NCBI GenBank assembly: GCA_021805735.1
Contig: JAJZEE010000017.1
Location: forward strand, 1 to 48,197
Source: Bacillota bacterium
GTDB lineage: Bacteria > Bacillota > Bacilli > Alicyclobacillales > SLC66
Length of the DNA: 48,197 nt
Direction: 5' to 3'
Positions 32,813 through 41,363 of the stretch are shown one piece after another. Each line of letters begins with the position of its first letter. Position 1 is the stretch's first letter. Position numbers and translations under genes: made by a program. Under the pieces are notes generated by a model, which did not search any database, was not told the DNA's origin, and worked only from the letters and a program-made list of their open reading frames with translations.

Positions 32813-33730
32813 ATGGATTTGGATCTGGCCCTCGTGCAAAGCCGCATCGAGCCCTTGGCGTCCGCCGTTTCCGTAGAGAAGATCATGAAGGGTTTTTCCG
32901 CTGATCACAAGTATCGCGTCGCAACACAGGATGGAACTGTCTACCTCTTGCGCGTGAGTTCGCTGTCGCAATGGGCTCGCAAACAAAACGAGTTTCACAT
33001 CCTGCAACGCATGCGCGACTATCAGGTCCAGTCACCGGTTCCCATTGGCGCGGACCCACTCCCGGATCTGCAGCTCTGCTATTATGTGGTCTCGTACGTG
33101 GAAGGAGAAGACGCGCGGGATGCGCTTCCCGGCTATTCACAGCAGGTTCAATTTGCCATCGGCGCGGCGGCAGGGCGCGATCTGCGCAAGATGCACCAAT
33201 ATCTTGCGCCGCCCGACATCTCGCCTTGGCCTGAGCGACTCATAAGAAAGCACCGAAAATATGTGGACGCCTACCGTACGAGCGGTATCGTGCTCAAGCA
33301 CGCCGACGCCGTTTTCACATTCATTGACGATCACCTGCCATACATCCAGCAAAGCGCTAACGTCTTTCAACACGATGACTTTCACGTCGGCAATCTGATC
33401 GTTCGCGACGGCGCCTACTCTGGAGTGATTGACTTTAACCGTTATGACTGGGGAGACCCCATTCATGACATGATTAAAGTCGGCTTCTTCAGTCGAGAGA
33501 TCAGCGCTTCGTTTGCCAATGGGCAATTGCAGGGTTACTTTGCAGGAGAGCGGCCTCCGGAACATTTCTGGGAGACGTACGCAGTCTATGTGGCCATGAC
33601 CGTCATAGCGTCCGTGGTCTGGTCGCTGCAAATGGCGCCAGAACAGATGGATGCCATGATGGAACGCTTATACTTGGTGATGGAGGATCACAAACAGTTT
33701 ACATTGGCCAAACCCTCATGGGCAGAGTAG
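32813..33730 (+). CDS. APH-fold phosphotransferase
   Basis: 305 residues. FSADHKYRVATQDGTVYLLRVS is the N-lobe hairpin, VFQHDDFHVGNLIVRD the catalytic loop (HDDFHxGN, D and N intact), and GVIDFNRYDWGDPIHD the metal-binding segment, a pattern seen in fungal-type and COG3173 kinases and in some macrolide phosphotransferases. Start ATG 32813 has GGAGG eight bases before it; ATG 32798 is in frame without a site. It is followed 74 bases on by another APH-fold gene in the same direction. Confidence 0.88.
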   Translation: MDLDLALVQSRIEPLASAVSVEKIMKGFSADHKYRVATQDGTVYLLRVSSLSQWARKQNEFHILQRMRDYQVQSPVPIGADPLPDLQLCYYVVSYVEGEDARDALPGYSQQVQFAIGAAAGRDLRKMHQYLAPPDISPWPERLIRKHRKYVDAYRTSGIVLKHADAVFTFIDDHLPYIQQSANVFQHDDFHVGNLIVRDGAYSGVIDFNRYDWGDPIHDMIKVGFFSREISASFANGQLQGYFAGERPPEHFWETYAVYVAMTVIASVVWSLQMAPEQMDAMMERLYLVMEDHKQFTLAKPSWAE

Positions 33731-33804
33731 CGCTTCTGTCTGAGAATTCGCCGCCCTGCGCATGCGACTCACGGCCGTGGAATTCCCCTTGAGGAGGTGA
33801 GTAC

Positions 33805-34806
33805 ATGGAATCCCTGAAACGACCCCTATTTGACGACGTGAGCGAATATGGGCAATGTTTCGCGGATGCAGACTACTGGCATCCCTACGTGTCGGAGGTG
33901 ATCCGGCGCCACAACCTGCCAAGCGCTGGTCGAGTGCGAGAAACACTGCCCGGCACGCACCCGGTCTTCATTGTCGATAATCGCTTTGTGGTGAAGTTCT
34001 TTACCCACCTTTTTCAGGGCTCGCAATCCGCAATCATAGAAAAAGCCGTGTATGATCGACTGACTAAGGATTCGTTCGTGCCCGCCGCTGCACTCGTGGG
34101 GTCTGGCGACCTGTTCCCGGTGCAGGATGGCCAGTGGCACTGGCCGTATCTCATCACCACTGTCGTAGAAGGATCGAGCTTTGGCGAAACGGAACCTCAC
34201 ACGTGGGAAGATCGGGTTCACGCCGCAGCCGCAGCGGGTGTGCTGTTGCGGCAGTTTCATTCGCAGCGACTTTCGGCGCAGGGGGTCCTCTCCGCGCACT
34301 GGCATGATTTTGACGAACTGTTGGAGCGTCGCCGCCGCGCCATGTGCATGCCGGGCGCCCTGGATGCGGCGCCGCCCCATGTGCGGCCCTTGATCAAGGC
34401 GCGACTGGAGTCTGCTTCGCCGCCATTTGATCCGCATCAGACGTGCCATCTTCTCCACGGTGATCTGAACGCCGATCATCTCTTTGGTGTGCAAGAAGCC
34501 GGAGGATGGAGATTCACGGGCGTCATCGATTTCGGAGATGTCAAAGTGGGCGACCCGATCTACGACTTCGTGCCGCTGCATATTGGACTGTTTCGCTGCG
34601 ACAAGCGTCTCCTGCGAATTTGTCTCGACGCCTATGAACCGGACAGGACGATGCTGCGTGATTTTGCACAGCGCGCGATGGATTATACCTGGTTGTATGA
34701 GAGTTGCGTCGTGAAGGATCTGTTTGCCGCGAACCCAGCTTTCGCTCTGGCGCGCACCATGGAGGAATTGGGCGGCGCCGTGTGGAACGTGAATCAGCAG
34801 CCGTAG
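33805..34806 (+). CDS. APH-fold phosphotransferase (hygromycin-kinase-like)
   Basis: 333 residues. The N-lobe is THPVFIVDNRFVVKFFTHLFQGSQSAIIEKAVYDRL, with the Lys and Glu pair. The catalytic loop is CHLLHGDLNADHLFGVQ (HGDLNxxH; His replaces the usual Asn), and the metal site is GVIDFGDVKVGDPIYDF. The layout resembles APH(4)/APH(7'')-type hygromycin kinases, where a His in this place is known. The start ATG has a perfect GAGGAGGTGA upstream. Sequence similarity to the preceding kinase is limited to motifs, so they are not a recent duplicate. Confidence 0.88.
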   Translation: MESLKRPLFDDVSEYGQCFADADYWHPYVSEVIRRHNLPSAGRVRETLPGTHPVFIVDNRFVVKFFTHLFQGSQSAIIEKAVYDRLTKDSFVPAAALVGSGDLFPVQDGQWHWPYLITTVVEGSSFGETEPHTWEDRVHAAAAAGVLLRQFHSQRLSAQGVLSAHWHDFDELLERRRRAMCMPGALDAAPPHVRPLIKARLESASPPFDPHQTCHLLHGDLNADHLFGVQEAGGWRFTGVIDFGDVKVGDPIYDFVPLHIGLFRCDKRLLRICLDAYEPDRTMLRDFAQRAMDYTWLYESCVVKDLFAANPAFALARTMEELGGAVWNVNQQP

Positions 34807-34887
34807 ATCAGTAGATTCGACACGATCACGGCGCGTGGACCGAACAAGCCATTGTCGCGTGATATACTGCTGTGGGAGGTGTCATGG

Positions 34888-35487
34888 ATGACAAACCGTA
34901 GTGACATTCGCGTCGTAATCGGCGCTGGCGATTACGCGCACAACAACCCGGGCTGGCTTCATACCCAGGAAGACAACTTGAACCTTCTCCGGCGCGATGA
35001 CTGGCTGCGCCAGTTTGCTCCAGCATCGCTGACGGCCATCCTGGCCGAGCATGTATGGGAGCACCTGACAGAGGACGAAGGAACAAGGGCGGCCCGCATC
35101 TGCCATGAATTCTTGATGCCAGGCGGATACGTGCGCTGCGCGGTGCCCGATGCATACTTCCCCAACGCGTCGTATCAGCACATGGCGCAGGTTGGCGGTC
35201 CACCGGACATCCCCAATCACCCGGCGGCCAGTCACAAGACCGTGTACAACTACCGCACGCTGACCGACGTATTTGCGGGAGCAGGGTTCGAAGTCCGATT
35301 GCTGGAGTATTGTGACGAAGCAGGCGTATTTCACTCCACAGATTGGGATCCTGCACAAGGACTCATTTACCGCACGCTGCGCTATGATCAGCGAAATCAA
35401 AACGGGCAGCTTGAGTTCGTTTCACTCCTGATCGACGCGATCAAACCGGGCCGGCAAACAACAGGTGAACGTCATGCGCAGAGTTGA
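34888..35487 (+). CDS. SAM-dependent methyltransferase-like protein (COG4627-like)
   Basis: 199 residues. VVIGAGDYAHNNPGWLHTQE is a short form of motif I without the full GxGxG, LTAILAEHVWEHLTEDEGTRA the motif II region, and LMPGGYVRCAVPDAYF motif III. The WEHL and PDG-like features match the predicted methyltransferases found next to glycosyltransferases. Start ATG 34888 has GGGAGGTG seven bases before. The end overlaps the start of the GrpB gene, so they form an operon. Confidence 0.75.
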   Translation: MTNRSDIRVVIGAGDYAHNNPGWLHTQEDNLNLLRRDDWLRQFAPASLTAILAEHVWEHLTEDEGTRAARICHEFLMPGGYVRCAVPDAYFPNASYQHMAQVGGPPDIPNHPAASHKTVYNYRTLTDVFAGAGFEVRLLEYCDEAGVFHSTDWDPAQGLIYRTLRYDQRNQNGQLEFVSLLIDAIKPGRQTTGERHAQS

Positions 35488-35980
35488 AGTTTCGCCCTAT
35501 CTGGCGCGGTGGGCGTCGACGTTTGAGGAAGAAGCCGACCGTCTGCGTCAGACCTTTGGTGACGAGGTCGTGGACATCCATCACATTGGGAGCACGTCCG
35601 TACCCGGACTAAAGTCCAAGCCCATCATTGATATCCTGATTGTCGTCAAAGCGATCCACCGAGTCGATCTATATAACGACGCCATGATCACACTGGGTTA
35701 TCATCCGAAAGGAGAAAACGGGGTCAGTGGACGCCGTTACTTTGAAAGAGGCGGCGATCAGCGTACCCATCACGTACACGTATTCCAGGAAGGCAGCCCC
35801 GATATTGAACGCCATTTGGCCTTTCGGGCGTATTTGTGCGCTCATCCCGCAGATGCCAAACGGTATGGCGATCTGAAAGAGGAACTGGCAAGGCAGTTCC
35901 CCTTCGATATTGAATCGTATATAAGAGGCAAGGAAGATCTGGTACTTGAGATCGAACGAAAAGCCATGCGGCGACCATAA
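35474..35980 (+). CDS. GrpB-family (UPF0157) nucleotidyltransferase-like protein
   Basis: 168 residues. HHIGSTSVPGLKSKPIIDILIVV (near 37-59) is the GrpB signature, a nucleotidyltransferase-like GS...D-x-D core; HHVHVF and HLAFRAYLCAHPADAKRYGDLK complete the family. The activity is not established; members occur next to kinases and acetyltransferases. Start ATG 35474 with GGTG upstream lies inside the methyltransferase gene's last codons. Confidence 0.87.
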   Translation: MRRVEVSPYLARWASTFEEEADRLRQTFGDEVVDIHHIGSTSVPGLKSKPIIDILIVVKAIHRVDLYNDAMITLGYHPKGENGVSGRRYFERGGDQRTHHVHVFQEGSPDIERHLAFRAYLCAHPADAKRYGDLKEELARQFPFDIESYIRGKEDLVLEIERKAMRRP

Positions 35981-36079
35981 TGGTGTGTCTCGCAACAGTA
36001 TGCGACTGAGTTGTCAGTGATCGAACAGACACCGTCATGCACTCATCGAACACGATTTCGCAAATGAGGGAACCGACAT

Positions 36080-36256
36080 ATGAGTAAGAGCATTATACTG
36101 TTAAGGAGACCGGACGAAGCATTCGCAATTTCAGGAATTCTTCACATTATCGACTTACTTACACCAAGGTGGTTTACAGAGAATGTTCTTGAGGATACAC
36201 GAAAGGATTTACATTTTCAGGATGCCCTGTGCTTGACCACGACTAGAAACTTTTAG
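36080..36256 (+). CDS. 58-residue hypothetical protein
   Basis: A short frame from ATG 36080 to TAG 36256 with GAGGG eight bases before it. It begins MSKSIILLRRPDEAFAISG and contains IDLLTPRWFTENVLEDTRK, a plausible amphipathic protein. Base composition is more AT-rich than the preceding genes. No family is recognised; it could be the N-terminal part of a truncated gene. Confidence 0.4.
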   Translation: MSKSIILLRRPDEAFAISGILHIIDLLTPRWFTENVLEDTRKDLHFQDALCLTTTRNF

Positions 36257-36597
36257 TATCAACAGGGGAATTCTGTCCCACGGAGGTCTTAGCGACAGCC
36301 GAAGGAGTTTTGCGGATTCTCTAAGTACGCGGAGTCAGTTGGCTGCACGCGCCCGAGCAACTTCTCGCCTACTCCTTGTTTCGTCAATAACCCGACTTTG
36401 GAGTGTGTAGGTGCCCCGGCTCCCGCGGTAGCGCTTGGAACTGCAAATCAGCAAATCGGGAGTGCTGATTCCTGCTGCTTGCCATTTGGGCTTAAGCCTA
36501 TCATGGTTTTTTGCTTGTCTTGAATGACGCGGTGTATCATCTACGACCTGCCTCGAAGGAACTGGCGACCTTTCTCAGTTGACTGTCAATACAGCAA
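36257..36597. other. gap with a possible mobile-element 3' end
   Basis: No gene is recognised. The plus strand contains a long open stretch with odd, low-information codon content (from AESVGCTRPSNFSPTPCFVN on), like the untranslated ends that follow IS200/IS605 genes when read as protein. I cannot confirm an element. Confidence 0.25.
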
Positions 36598-36601
36598 CAA
36601 A

Positions 36602-36622
36602 GGAGCATCGAGAAGATGCTCC
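36602..36622 (-). terminator. rho-independent terminator of htpG
   Basis: 8-bp perfect stem GGAGCATC / GATGCTCC with a 5-base loop, 42 bases after the htpG stop. On the minus strand it is followed by TTTGTTG. Confidence 0.7.
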
Positions 36623-36663
36623 TCCTGGCTCTAAGAAACAGTTTCTGCCGCAGTCTTGAAGCA

Positions 36664-38544
36664 TCACACCATGATTTTGCAAATATCGTTGGTAAAATCG
36701 ACCGGATCATGGATTGGCAGTCCTTCAATCAGCAATGCTTGATTGTACAACAGATTCGTGTAGAGATTTAATTTCTCCTTGTCGTGTTCAAAAGCCGCTC
36801 TCAGCGATTGAAACACATCGTGGTTGATGTTGATTTCCAACACCTTTTCAGCCTTGACGTTTTGGTTGTTCGGCATGGCTTTCAGTACCTTCTCCATTTC
36901 TATGGTGAGATCGCCGTCAGCCGTCAAGCATACAGGGTGGTTCTTGAGTCGCTTGGAAATCCTGACATCCTTCACCTTGTCGGCTAGAATCTTTTTCATT
37001 TCGTCAAACATAGCTTGGTTTTCATGCGCCTCTTGCTCCGTCTGCTCCTGACTCTCGTCAGCTTCAATGCCTAAATCGCCGCTGGATACCGACTTGAATT
37101 CCTTTTCTTTGTACGTCATCAGCATTTTGATGGCGAACTCGTCGATATCTTCAATGAGGTACAGAATCTCATATCCTTTATCGATCACAAGTTCCGTCTG
37201 GGGCAACTTGTCAATCCTTTCATACGTTTCGCCTGTGGCGTAATAAATGTACTTTTGCTCTTCCGGCATTCGTGAAACGTATTCATCCAAAGTGACCATT
37301 TTCTTTTCTTTCGACGAGTAAAACATCAAGAGATCCTGCAACACGTCTTTGTTACTTCCATAATCACTGTAAACCCCGTACTTCAACTGTGTGCCAAAAG
37401 ACTTGTAAAACGCTTCATATTTCTCTCTATCGTCCTTTAACAGGCGTTGCAATTGACTGGTAATTTTACTCTTGATGTTTTTAGCGATTAATTGGAGTTG
37501 CTTGTCCTGCTGCAGAATCTCTCTGGATATGTTCAGCGACAAATCTTCTGAATCGACCATGCCTTTCACAAAACTATAATAATCCGGAAGCAGGTCTGGG
37601 CTTTTGCTCATGATGAGCACGCCGTTTGAATACAGCTCCAATCCCTTTTCAAATTCCTTTGTATAATAGTCAAAGGGGGTCTTCTCAGGGATATACAAAA
37701 TGGCGTTATAGCTCACAGCGCCATCTACGCTGATGTGGATATGTTTTAAGGGCTTGTCAAAGCCGTAATGCTTCTCCATGTAGAAATTTTCATAGTCTTC
37801 ATCCGTGAGCTCATTCTTATTCTTTCTCCAAATCGGAACCATGCTGTTGATCGTTTGTTCTTCCCGATATTCTTCGAATTCGCCTTCGCTGCCTTCCTTC
37901 GGCCTATGTTTCGTCACATCCATTTTTATCGGATAACGGATGAAATCAGAGTACTTCTTAATCATCGATCTCAATCGATATTCGTCCAGGTAATCGTCGT
38001 AGTTCTCGTCTTCTGTACTCTCTTTGATTTTTAAAATAATCTCCGTACCCACGGCATCCTTTTGATCTGCCGCGATCGTGTATCCGTCCACCCCGGACGA
38101 TTCCCACTTAAACGCAGTTTCGCTCCCTAAAGCTCTGCTGATGACCATGACTTCGTCGGCAACCATAAATGCGGAATAAAAACCAACACCAAATTGCCCG
38201 ATAATGTCATGCCCATCTTTCGCTTCATTGTCACGCTTAAAAGTCAAAGACCCACTTTGGGCAATCACGCCAAGGTTATTTTCGAGTTCATCTTTGGACA
38301 TGCCAATGCCCGTATCCAAAATCGTCAATGTTCGGGTTGCCTTGTCAGCCACCACCTTTATGTAGTAATTATCTTGATCAAAGACTAAGGTGGGATCCGT
38401 CAGTGCCTTGTAGTAGATCTTATCAATCGCATCGCTCGCGTTTGAAATCAATTCCCTCAAAAAAATTTCACGATGAGAGTAGATGGAATTAATCATCAAC
38501 TCTAACATCCGTTTCGATTCCGCCTTAAATGGCGTTTTTTCCAC
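36664..38544 (-). CDS. htpG: molecular chaperone HtpG (Hsp90)
   Basis: 626 residues, full length. The N-terminal ATPase has the GHKL motifs: [43 protein letters not shown], and [11 protein letters not shown]. The middle domain carries [15 protein letters not shown] with the Arg that contacts ATP, and the C-terminal dimer domain is complete. GTG 38544 is the likely start, with AAAGGAG eight bases upstream; ATG 38571 is possible. AT-rich compared with the surrounding kinases. It is a single-gene unit with a sigma-A promoter and a CIRCE operator, so HrcA should control it. Confidence 0.97.
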   Translation of the reverse strand: MEKTPFKAESKRMLELMINSIYSHREIFLRELISNASDAIDKIYYKALTDPTLVFDQDNYYIKVVADKATRTLTILDTGIGMSKDELENNLGVIAQSGSLTFKRDNEAKDGHDIIGQFGVGFYSAFMVADEVMVISRALGSETAFKWESSGVDGYTIAADQKDAVGTEIILKIKESTEDENYDDYLDEYRLRSMIKKYSDFIRYPIKMDVTKHRPKEGSEGEFEEYREEQTINSMVPIWRKNKNELTDEDYENFYMEKHYGFDKPLKHIHISVDGAVSYNAILYIPEKTPFDYYTKEFEKGLELYSNGVLIMSKSPDLLPDYYSFVKGMVDSEDLSLNISREILQQDKQLQLIAKNIKSKITSQLQRLLKDDREKYEAFYKSFGTQLKYGVYSDYGSNKDVLQDLLMFYSSKEKKMVTLDEYVSRMPEEQKYIYYATGETYERIDKLPQTELVIDKGYEILYLIEDIDEFAIKMLMTYKEKEFKSVSSGDLGIEADESQEQTEQEAHENQAMFDEMKKILADKVKDVRISKRLKNHPVCLTADGDLTIEMEKVLKAMPNNQNVKAEKVLEININHDVFQSLRAAFEHDKEKLNLYTNLLYNQALLIEGLPIHDPVDFTNDICKIMV

Positions 38545-38609
38545 AGGAACGTCTCCTTTCACCTGTCTCAATGTACATTTGGTCTCTCCCTGATGCCTAC
38601 ATCAACGAA

Positions 38610-38636
38610 TTAGCACTCAACACCAAAGAGTGCTGA
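38610..38636 (-). promoter_or_regulatory. CIRCE operator (HrcA site)
   Basis: TTAGCACTC, nine bases, GAGTGCTGA: eight of nine positions of each arm pair, matching the CIRCE consensus except for one base at the end. It lies between the promoter and the htpG start, where HrcA binding blocks transcription. Confidence 0.92.
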
Positions 38637-38647
38637 CACTAATGCTT

Positions 38648-38675
38648 ATTTTACATATCTTTTGGTTCTCGTCAA
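38648..38675 (-). promoter_or_regulatory. sigma-A promoter of htpG
   Basis: TTGACG (38675-38670) and TAAAAT (38653-38648), spaced 16 bases, on the minus strand; a TG precedes the -10. The CIRCE element starts 11 bases downstream. Confidence 0.8.
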
Positions 38676-38848
38676 TTTTACTTCCCGTTCGCGATGTAGA
38701 ATCATCCAGGACTTGCGACCGCACATCGTATACGCCTACCTTGTTTTTTGCATAACATTCTTGTATTGTTAAGATCGCCATAATCAGAACAGTTCGACTT
38801 GTAAACTAGTTGTACACAGATAAATTTAGATGTGCAGGTGGGTGGCCG

Positions 38849-39055
38849 ATGATTCGTTGCATGCTGGGAAAAATCATGTGGGAACGCAAATTAACCAACG
38901 CTGAGGTAGCGGATATGGCTGGAGTCAGCAGAAATACAATCTCCAGCTTAGTCAACGAAAAAAATCAAAGGATTGATTATCCGACTTTGGATAGGCTCTG
39001 CAAGGCATTGAATATAACCGTTTGTGAGTTGATTCAATATTTTCCCGAAGAATGA
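38849..39055 (+). CDS. XRE-family helix-turn-helix regulator (YozG-like)
   Basis: 68 residues: a single Cro/CI-type domain (LTNAEVADMAGVSRNTISSLVNEKNQ is the helix-turn-helix) ending in LCKALNITVCELIQYFPEE. Start ATG 38849 has AGGTGGG before it. Sixteen bases separate it from the Fic gene, so it probably represses or partners the Fic operon. It is divergent from htpG. Confidence 0.88.
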   Translation: MIRCMLGKIMWERKLTNAEVADMAGVSRNTISSLVNEKNQRIDYPTLDRLCKALNITVCELIQYFPEE

Positions 39056-39070
39056 AGCGAGGCGAAGATC

Positions 39071-39832
39071 ATGAGCCTGAACGGTCTATTGAAGCGATTG
39101 GACACAAAAAAAACCATATTGGACACAGCGCGTCCGCTTCCATCCGCTTCCGTGCGGAGTTTAATCAAAGACTTCCGGCTCCGTTACACGCACGAGACCA
39201 CGGCCATCGAAGGCAACACGCTCACCCTGAGAGAGACACAAGCCGTGTTGCAACACGGCATCACGGTTCATGGAAAACCATTGCGCGACCATCTGGAAGT
39301 CATCAATGCGAACGAGGCTCTGGATTGGCTTGACAAGGCTGTGGAGAACAAGGAGCCGGCGTCAGAAAAGCTCATCATGGAATTCCACCGAATTCTGATG
39401 AAGGGGATTTTGAAGGAGGATGCCGGATACTATCGTAGAGTCCCGGTATTTATCCAAGGCGCCAAACATATCCCACCCAACTGGCGGAAAGTGCCGAGCC
39501 TCATGGAAGAACTCGAAACATGGCTCAAAGAGGCTAAGGATCACCCCGTTGTGCTTGCAGCTAAAGCTCACATTCGATTGGCGCGGATCCATCCGTTCGT
39601 GGACGGAAACGGCCGAACGTGCAGGTTACTGGTGAACTATATGCTGATGCAACGCGGCTACCCACCAGCTTTGTATACATCAGAGAACCGAGACAAGTAC
39701 ATGAATGCACTCGATGACGTGGAACAAGGTGACGAAGAACCGTTTATTCGAATTACGGCGGAGGCGACCGAATGGTTGTTTGATCGGTATTTGCATTTGG
39801 TCAATGAGGTGAACGTGACAGAGGATCAATGA
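39071..39832 (+). CDS. Fic-domain AMPylase-type protein
   Basis: 253 residues. The active site is RIHPFVDGNGRTCRLLVNYML (near 173), the complete HxFx(D/E)GNGRxxR motif that transfers AMP or a related group from a nucleotide to a target hydroxyl. The N-terminus carries THETTAIEGNTLTL (near 39), the S/TxxxE(G/N) inhibitory helix that marks a class II, self-inhibited Fic. The flap strand (YYRRVPVFIQGAKHIPP) is present. It follows the XRE gene; no separate FicA antitoxin is needed. The target protein is unknown. Confidence 0.92.
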   Translation: MSLNGLLKRLDTKKTILDTARPLPSASVRSLIKDFRLRYTHETTAIEGNTLTLRETQAVLQHGITVHGKPLRDHLEVINANEALDWLDKAVENKEPASEKLIMEFHRILMKGILKEDAGYYRRVPVFIQGAKHIPPNWRKVPSLMEELETWLKEAKDHPVVLAAKAHIRLARIHPFVDGNGRTCRLLVNYMLMQRGYPPALYTSENRDKYMNALDDVEQGDEEPFIRITAEATEWLFDRYLHLVNEVNVTEDQ

Positions 39833-40521
39833 GACGGGCGATTTGGAAGAAGGACAGCGGGTCTCGTTCCATCATCCTGGTTACATCCCTCGGGGGAAAA
39901 TCACGGAATATTGTCAGCCCCGCGTTTCGCCTGGAGAGACCGGATCCTTCACTGTGGCTGCTTACCGTGCGGGAGGGATGGAACGACTCAGTACTCCTGT
40001 CCAGGTCGTATTCAGCGGCAGATAGAACGGCCCAACCCAAACGAATCCCATCCGGAGTTTCCCCTCCTTCCAAACGGAAGATCCATATGGTGGGCCAACT
40101 CTCCAGCGGCAGGCCGACTGGGGCGCCCTCTCATCCAATCCCATTCACAGGCCGCCCCAACTCTCGCGCCGATGGCTCTAAGTGTTTTGCAATCTCCTCC
40201 AGACGCACTCCAGCCTCGGCCAGACGCTTTGCGAGAGCCGACCCGATGCACGACAGTAAAGAGGTATGGAAAGTAAGAACAGAGAAGATGCTGTATACGA
40301 AATTCGACCTTCGCGCCGTGTTTACTCCCAGGTCAAACGAATCGGACGTCCAGCCAAAATGAGTGGCAATCACTTCGGTTCACCTCGCTGGTCACGCTTG
40401 GTATACGATGTGGGCCGCGCCACACCGCCACAATCCTAACCAGAGTAATCCATTTGGTACTGTAGATCTCGGCACAGCAAGTATACCATTGTGGGTTGCC
40501 TCCCGCACGGCCTCCTCACAG
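39833..40521. other. gap with gene debris
   Basis: On the plus strand 39843-40025 a frame reads KITEYCQPRVSPGETGSFTV, like the end of an Ig-like domain protein, without start or ribosome site. On the minus strand 40373-40131 a frame contains ALAKRLAEAGVRLEEIAKHL, a protein-like helix of unknown kin. Neither can be called a gene. Confidence 0.35.
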
Positions 40522-40881
40522 CTACGGCCGCGGGTTGGTTCGTTCGCATGGTTTTCCCGATGAGTGGATTTTAATTCCATAACGCTGGATTTCCTCCACC
40601 AAAGGGCCGCCATTCTGGAAATCTTTAACACCAAGTCCATGAACCTCGATGTCACAGGGGGTATCGAAATGCCAAAACACTCCATTGGCTTTCCCATAAG
40701 CCTCTAAATAGTCCCCATCGAATTCATGAGAAACCACGGCAACATCCAGATCGCTTTCTTCTGTTGCATCGCCCCGGATTCGCGAGCCGAACAGCCAAAT
40801 CGATTCAACCTGCATGATTTCATGAAGCCGCTCCAGATAGGCTTTCCCCCATTCTGTCAAATCATTTTGTTTGAAAGCCAT
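40522..40881 (-). CDS. MNT-type nucleotidyltransferase antitoxin
   Basis: 119 residues. IWLFGSRIRGDATEESDLDVAVV (near 28-50) is the GSx10DxD nucleotidyltransferase signature. Its start lies 25 bases inside the end of the HEPN gene, the same overlap as in the pair at 4786-5504. By family it should inactivate the HEPN partner. The C-terminal KPCERTNPRP tail is unusual and may come from a read-on past the original stop. Confidence 0.85.
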   Translation of the reverse strand: MAFKQNDLTEWGKAYLERLHEIMQVESIWLFGSRIRGDATEESDLDVAVVSHEFDGDYLEAYGKANGVFWHFDTPCDIEVHGLGVKDFQNGGPLVEEIQRYGIKIHSSGKPCERTNPRP

Positions 40882-41363
40882 GCCAGCACCTCCTCCATTT
40901 TGGACAGTGCGCTTTCTATAAAGCCCCTGTCCGTGCGACTGATGATAATATCCATTTCTGCGGGGTATTTCCCTGCTGTCTGAAAAGCATTTAATTTTTG
41001 TGCGAACTCACGAATCCAATCTGGCGGCGATTCATCGGACAAGGCTCTTCGAAAAAGAGTGACCAAATCATGACCATGTTCAAACCTCTTATCCCGGCTC
41101 CATATTACGCACTTCAACATTTTCTCGATGGCAAGATGTGCTAAATACAGGCTTAAATATGGGTTGGGCTCAGACCGCATTTCACGTATGGCCGCCCGTG
41201 CCGTTGCGTATATGTCGTCGGCTTGTTTGCGAATGCTTTCTGATGCGTGCTTGGCAAGATCAGCAGGAGGATAGTGCTTGGCGCAAGAAGGACCGACCCC
41301 GCGACGAATACTATCAGCACTTTTCATTGGGCGCCCGCAGACTTTACAGTGAGCCCCTGTCAT
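40857..41363 (-). CDS. zinc finger fused to HEPN toxin
   Basis: 168 residues. Residues 5-30 are HCKVCGRPMKSADSIRRGVG then PSCAKH, a four-ligand zinc finger of the DUF6011 sort usually found in phage and plasmid proteins. From about residue 45 an HEPN domain follows (PYLSLYLAHLAIEKMLKCVIW), with RFEHGHDLVTLF holding the Rx4H RNase pair. The AMP-accepting Tyr two after the His is Leu here. Start ATG 41363 follows AAAGGAG by 11 bases. Zinc-finger fusion to HEPN is uncommon as far as I know; it may direct the toxin to nucleic acid. Confidence 0.8.
   Translation of the reverse strand: MTGAHCKVCGRPMKSADSIRRGVGPSCAKHYPPADLAKHASESIRKQADDIYATARAAIREMRSEPNPYLSLYLAHLAIEKMLKCVIWSRDKRFEHGHDLVTLFRRALSDESPPDWIREFAQKLNAFQTAGKYPAEMDIIISRTDRGFIESALSKMEEVLAWLSNKMI

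Noticed and set aside
14059-34806. A chromosomal integron (superintegron) with attC sites
   Set aside because: Single-gene modules suggested it, but genes lie on both strands, no integrase is present, and the gaps lack the paired RYYYAAC/GTTRRRY structure after each gene.
32813-34806. Recent duplication of the two adjacent APH genes
   Set aside because: Apart from catalytic motifs the proteins differ in length and sequence, so they are distant paralogues or separately acquired.
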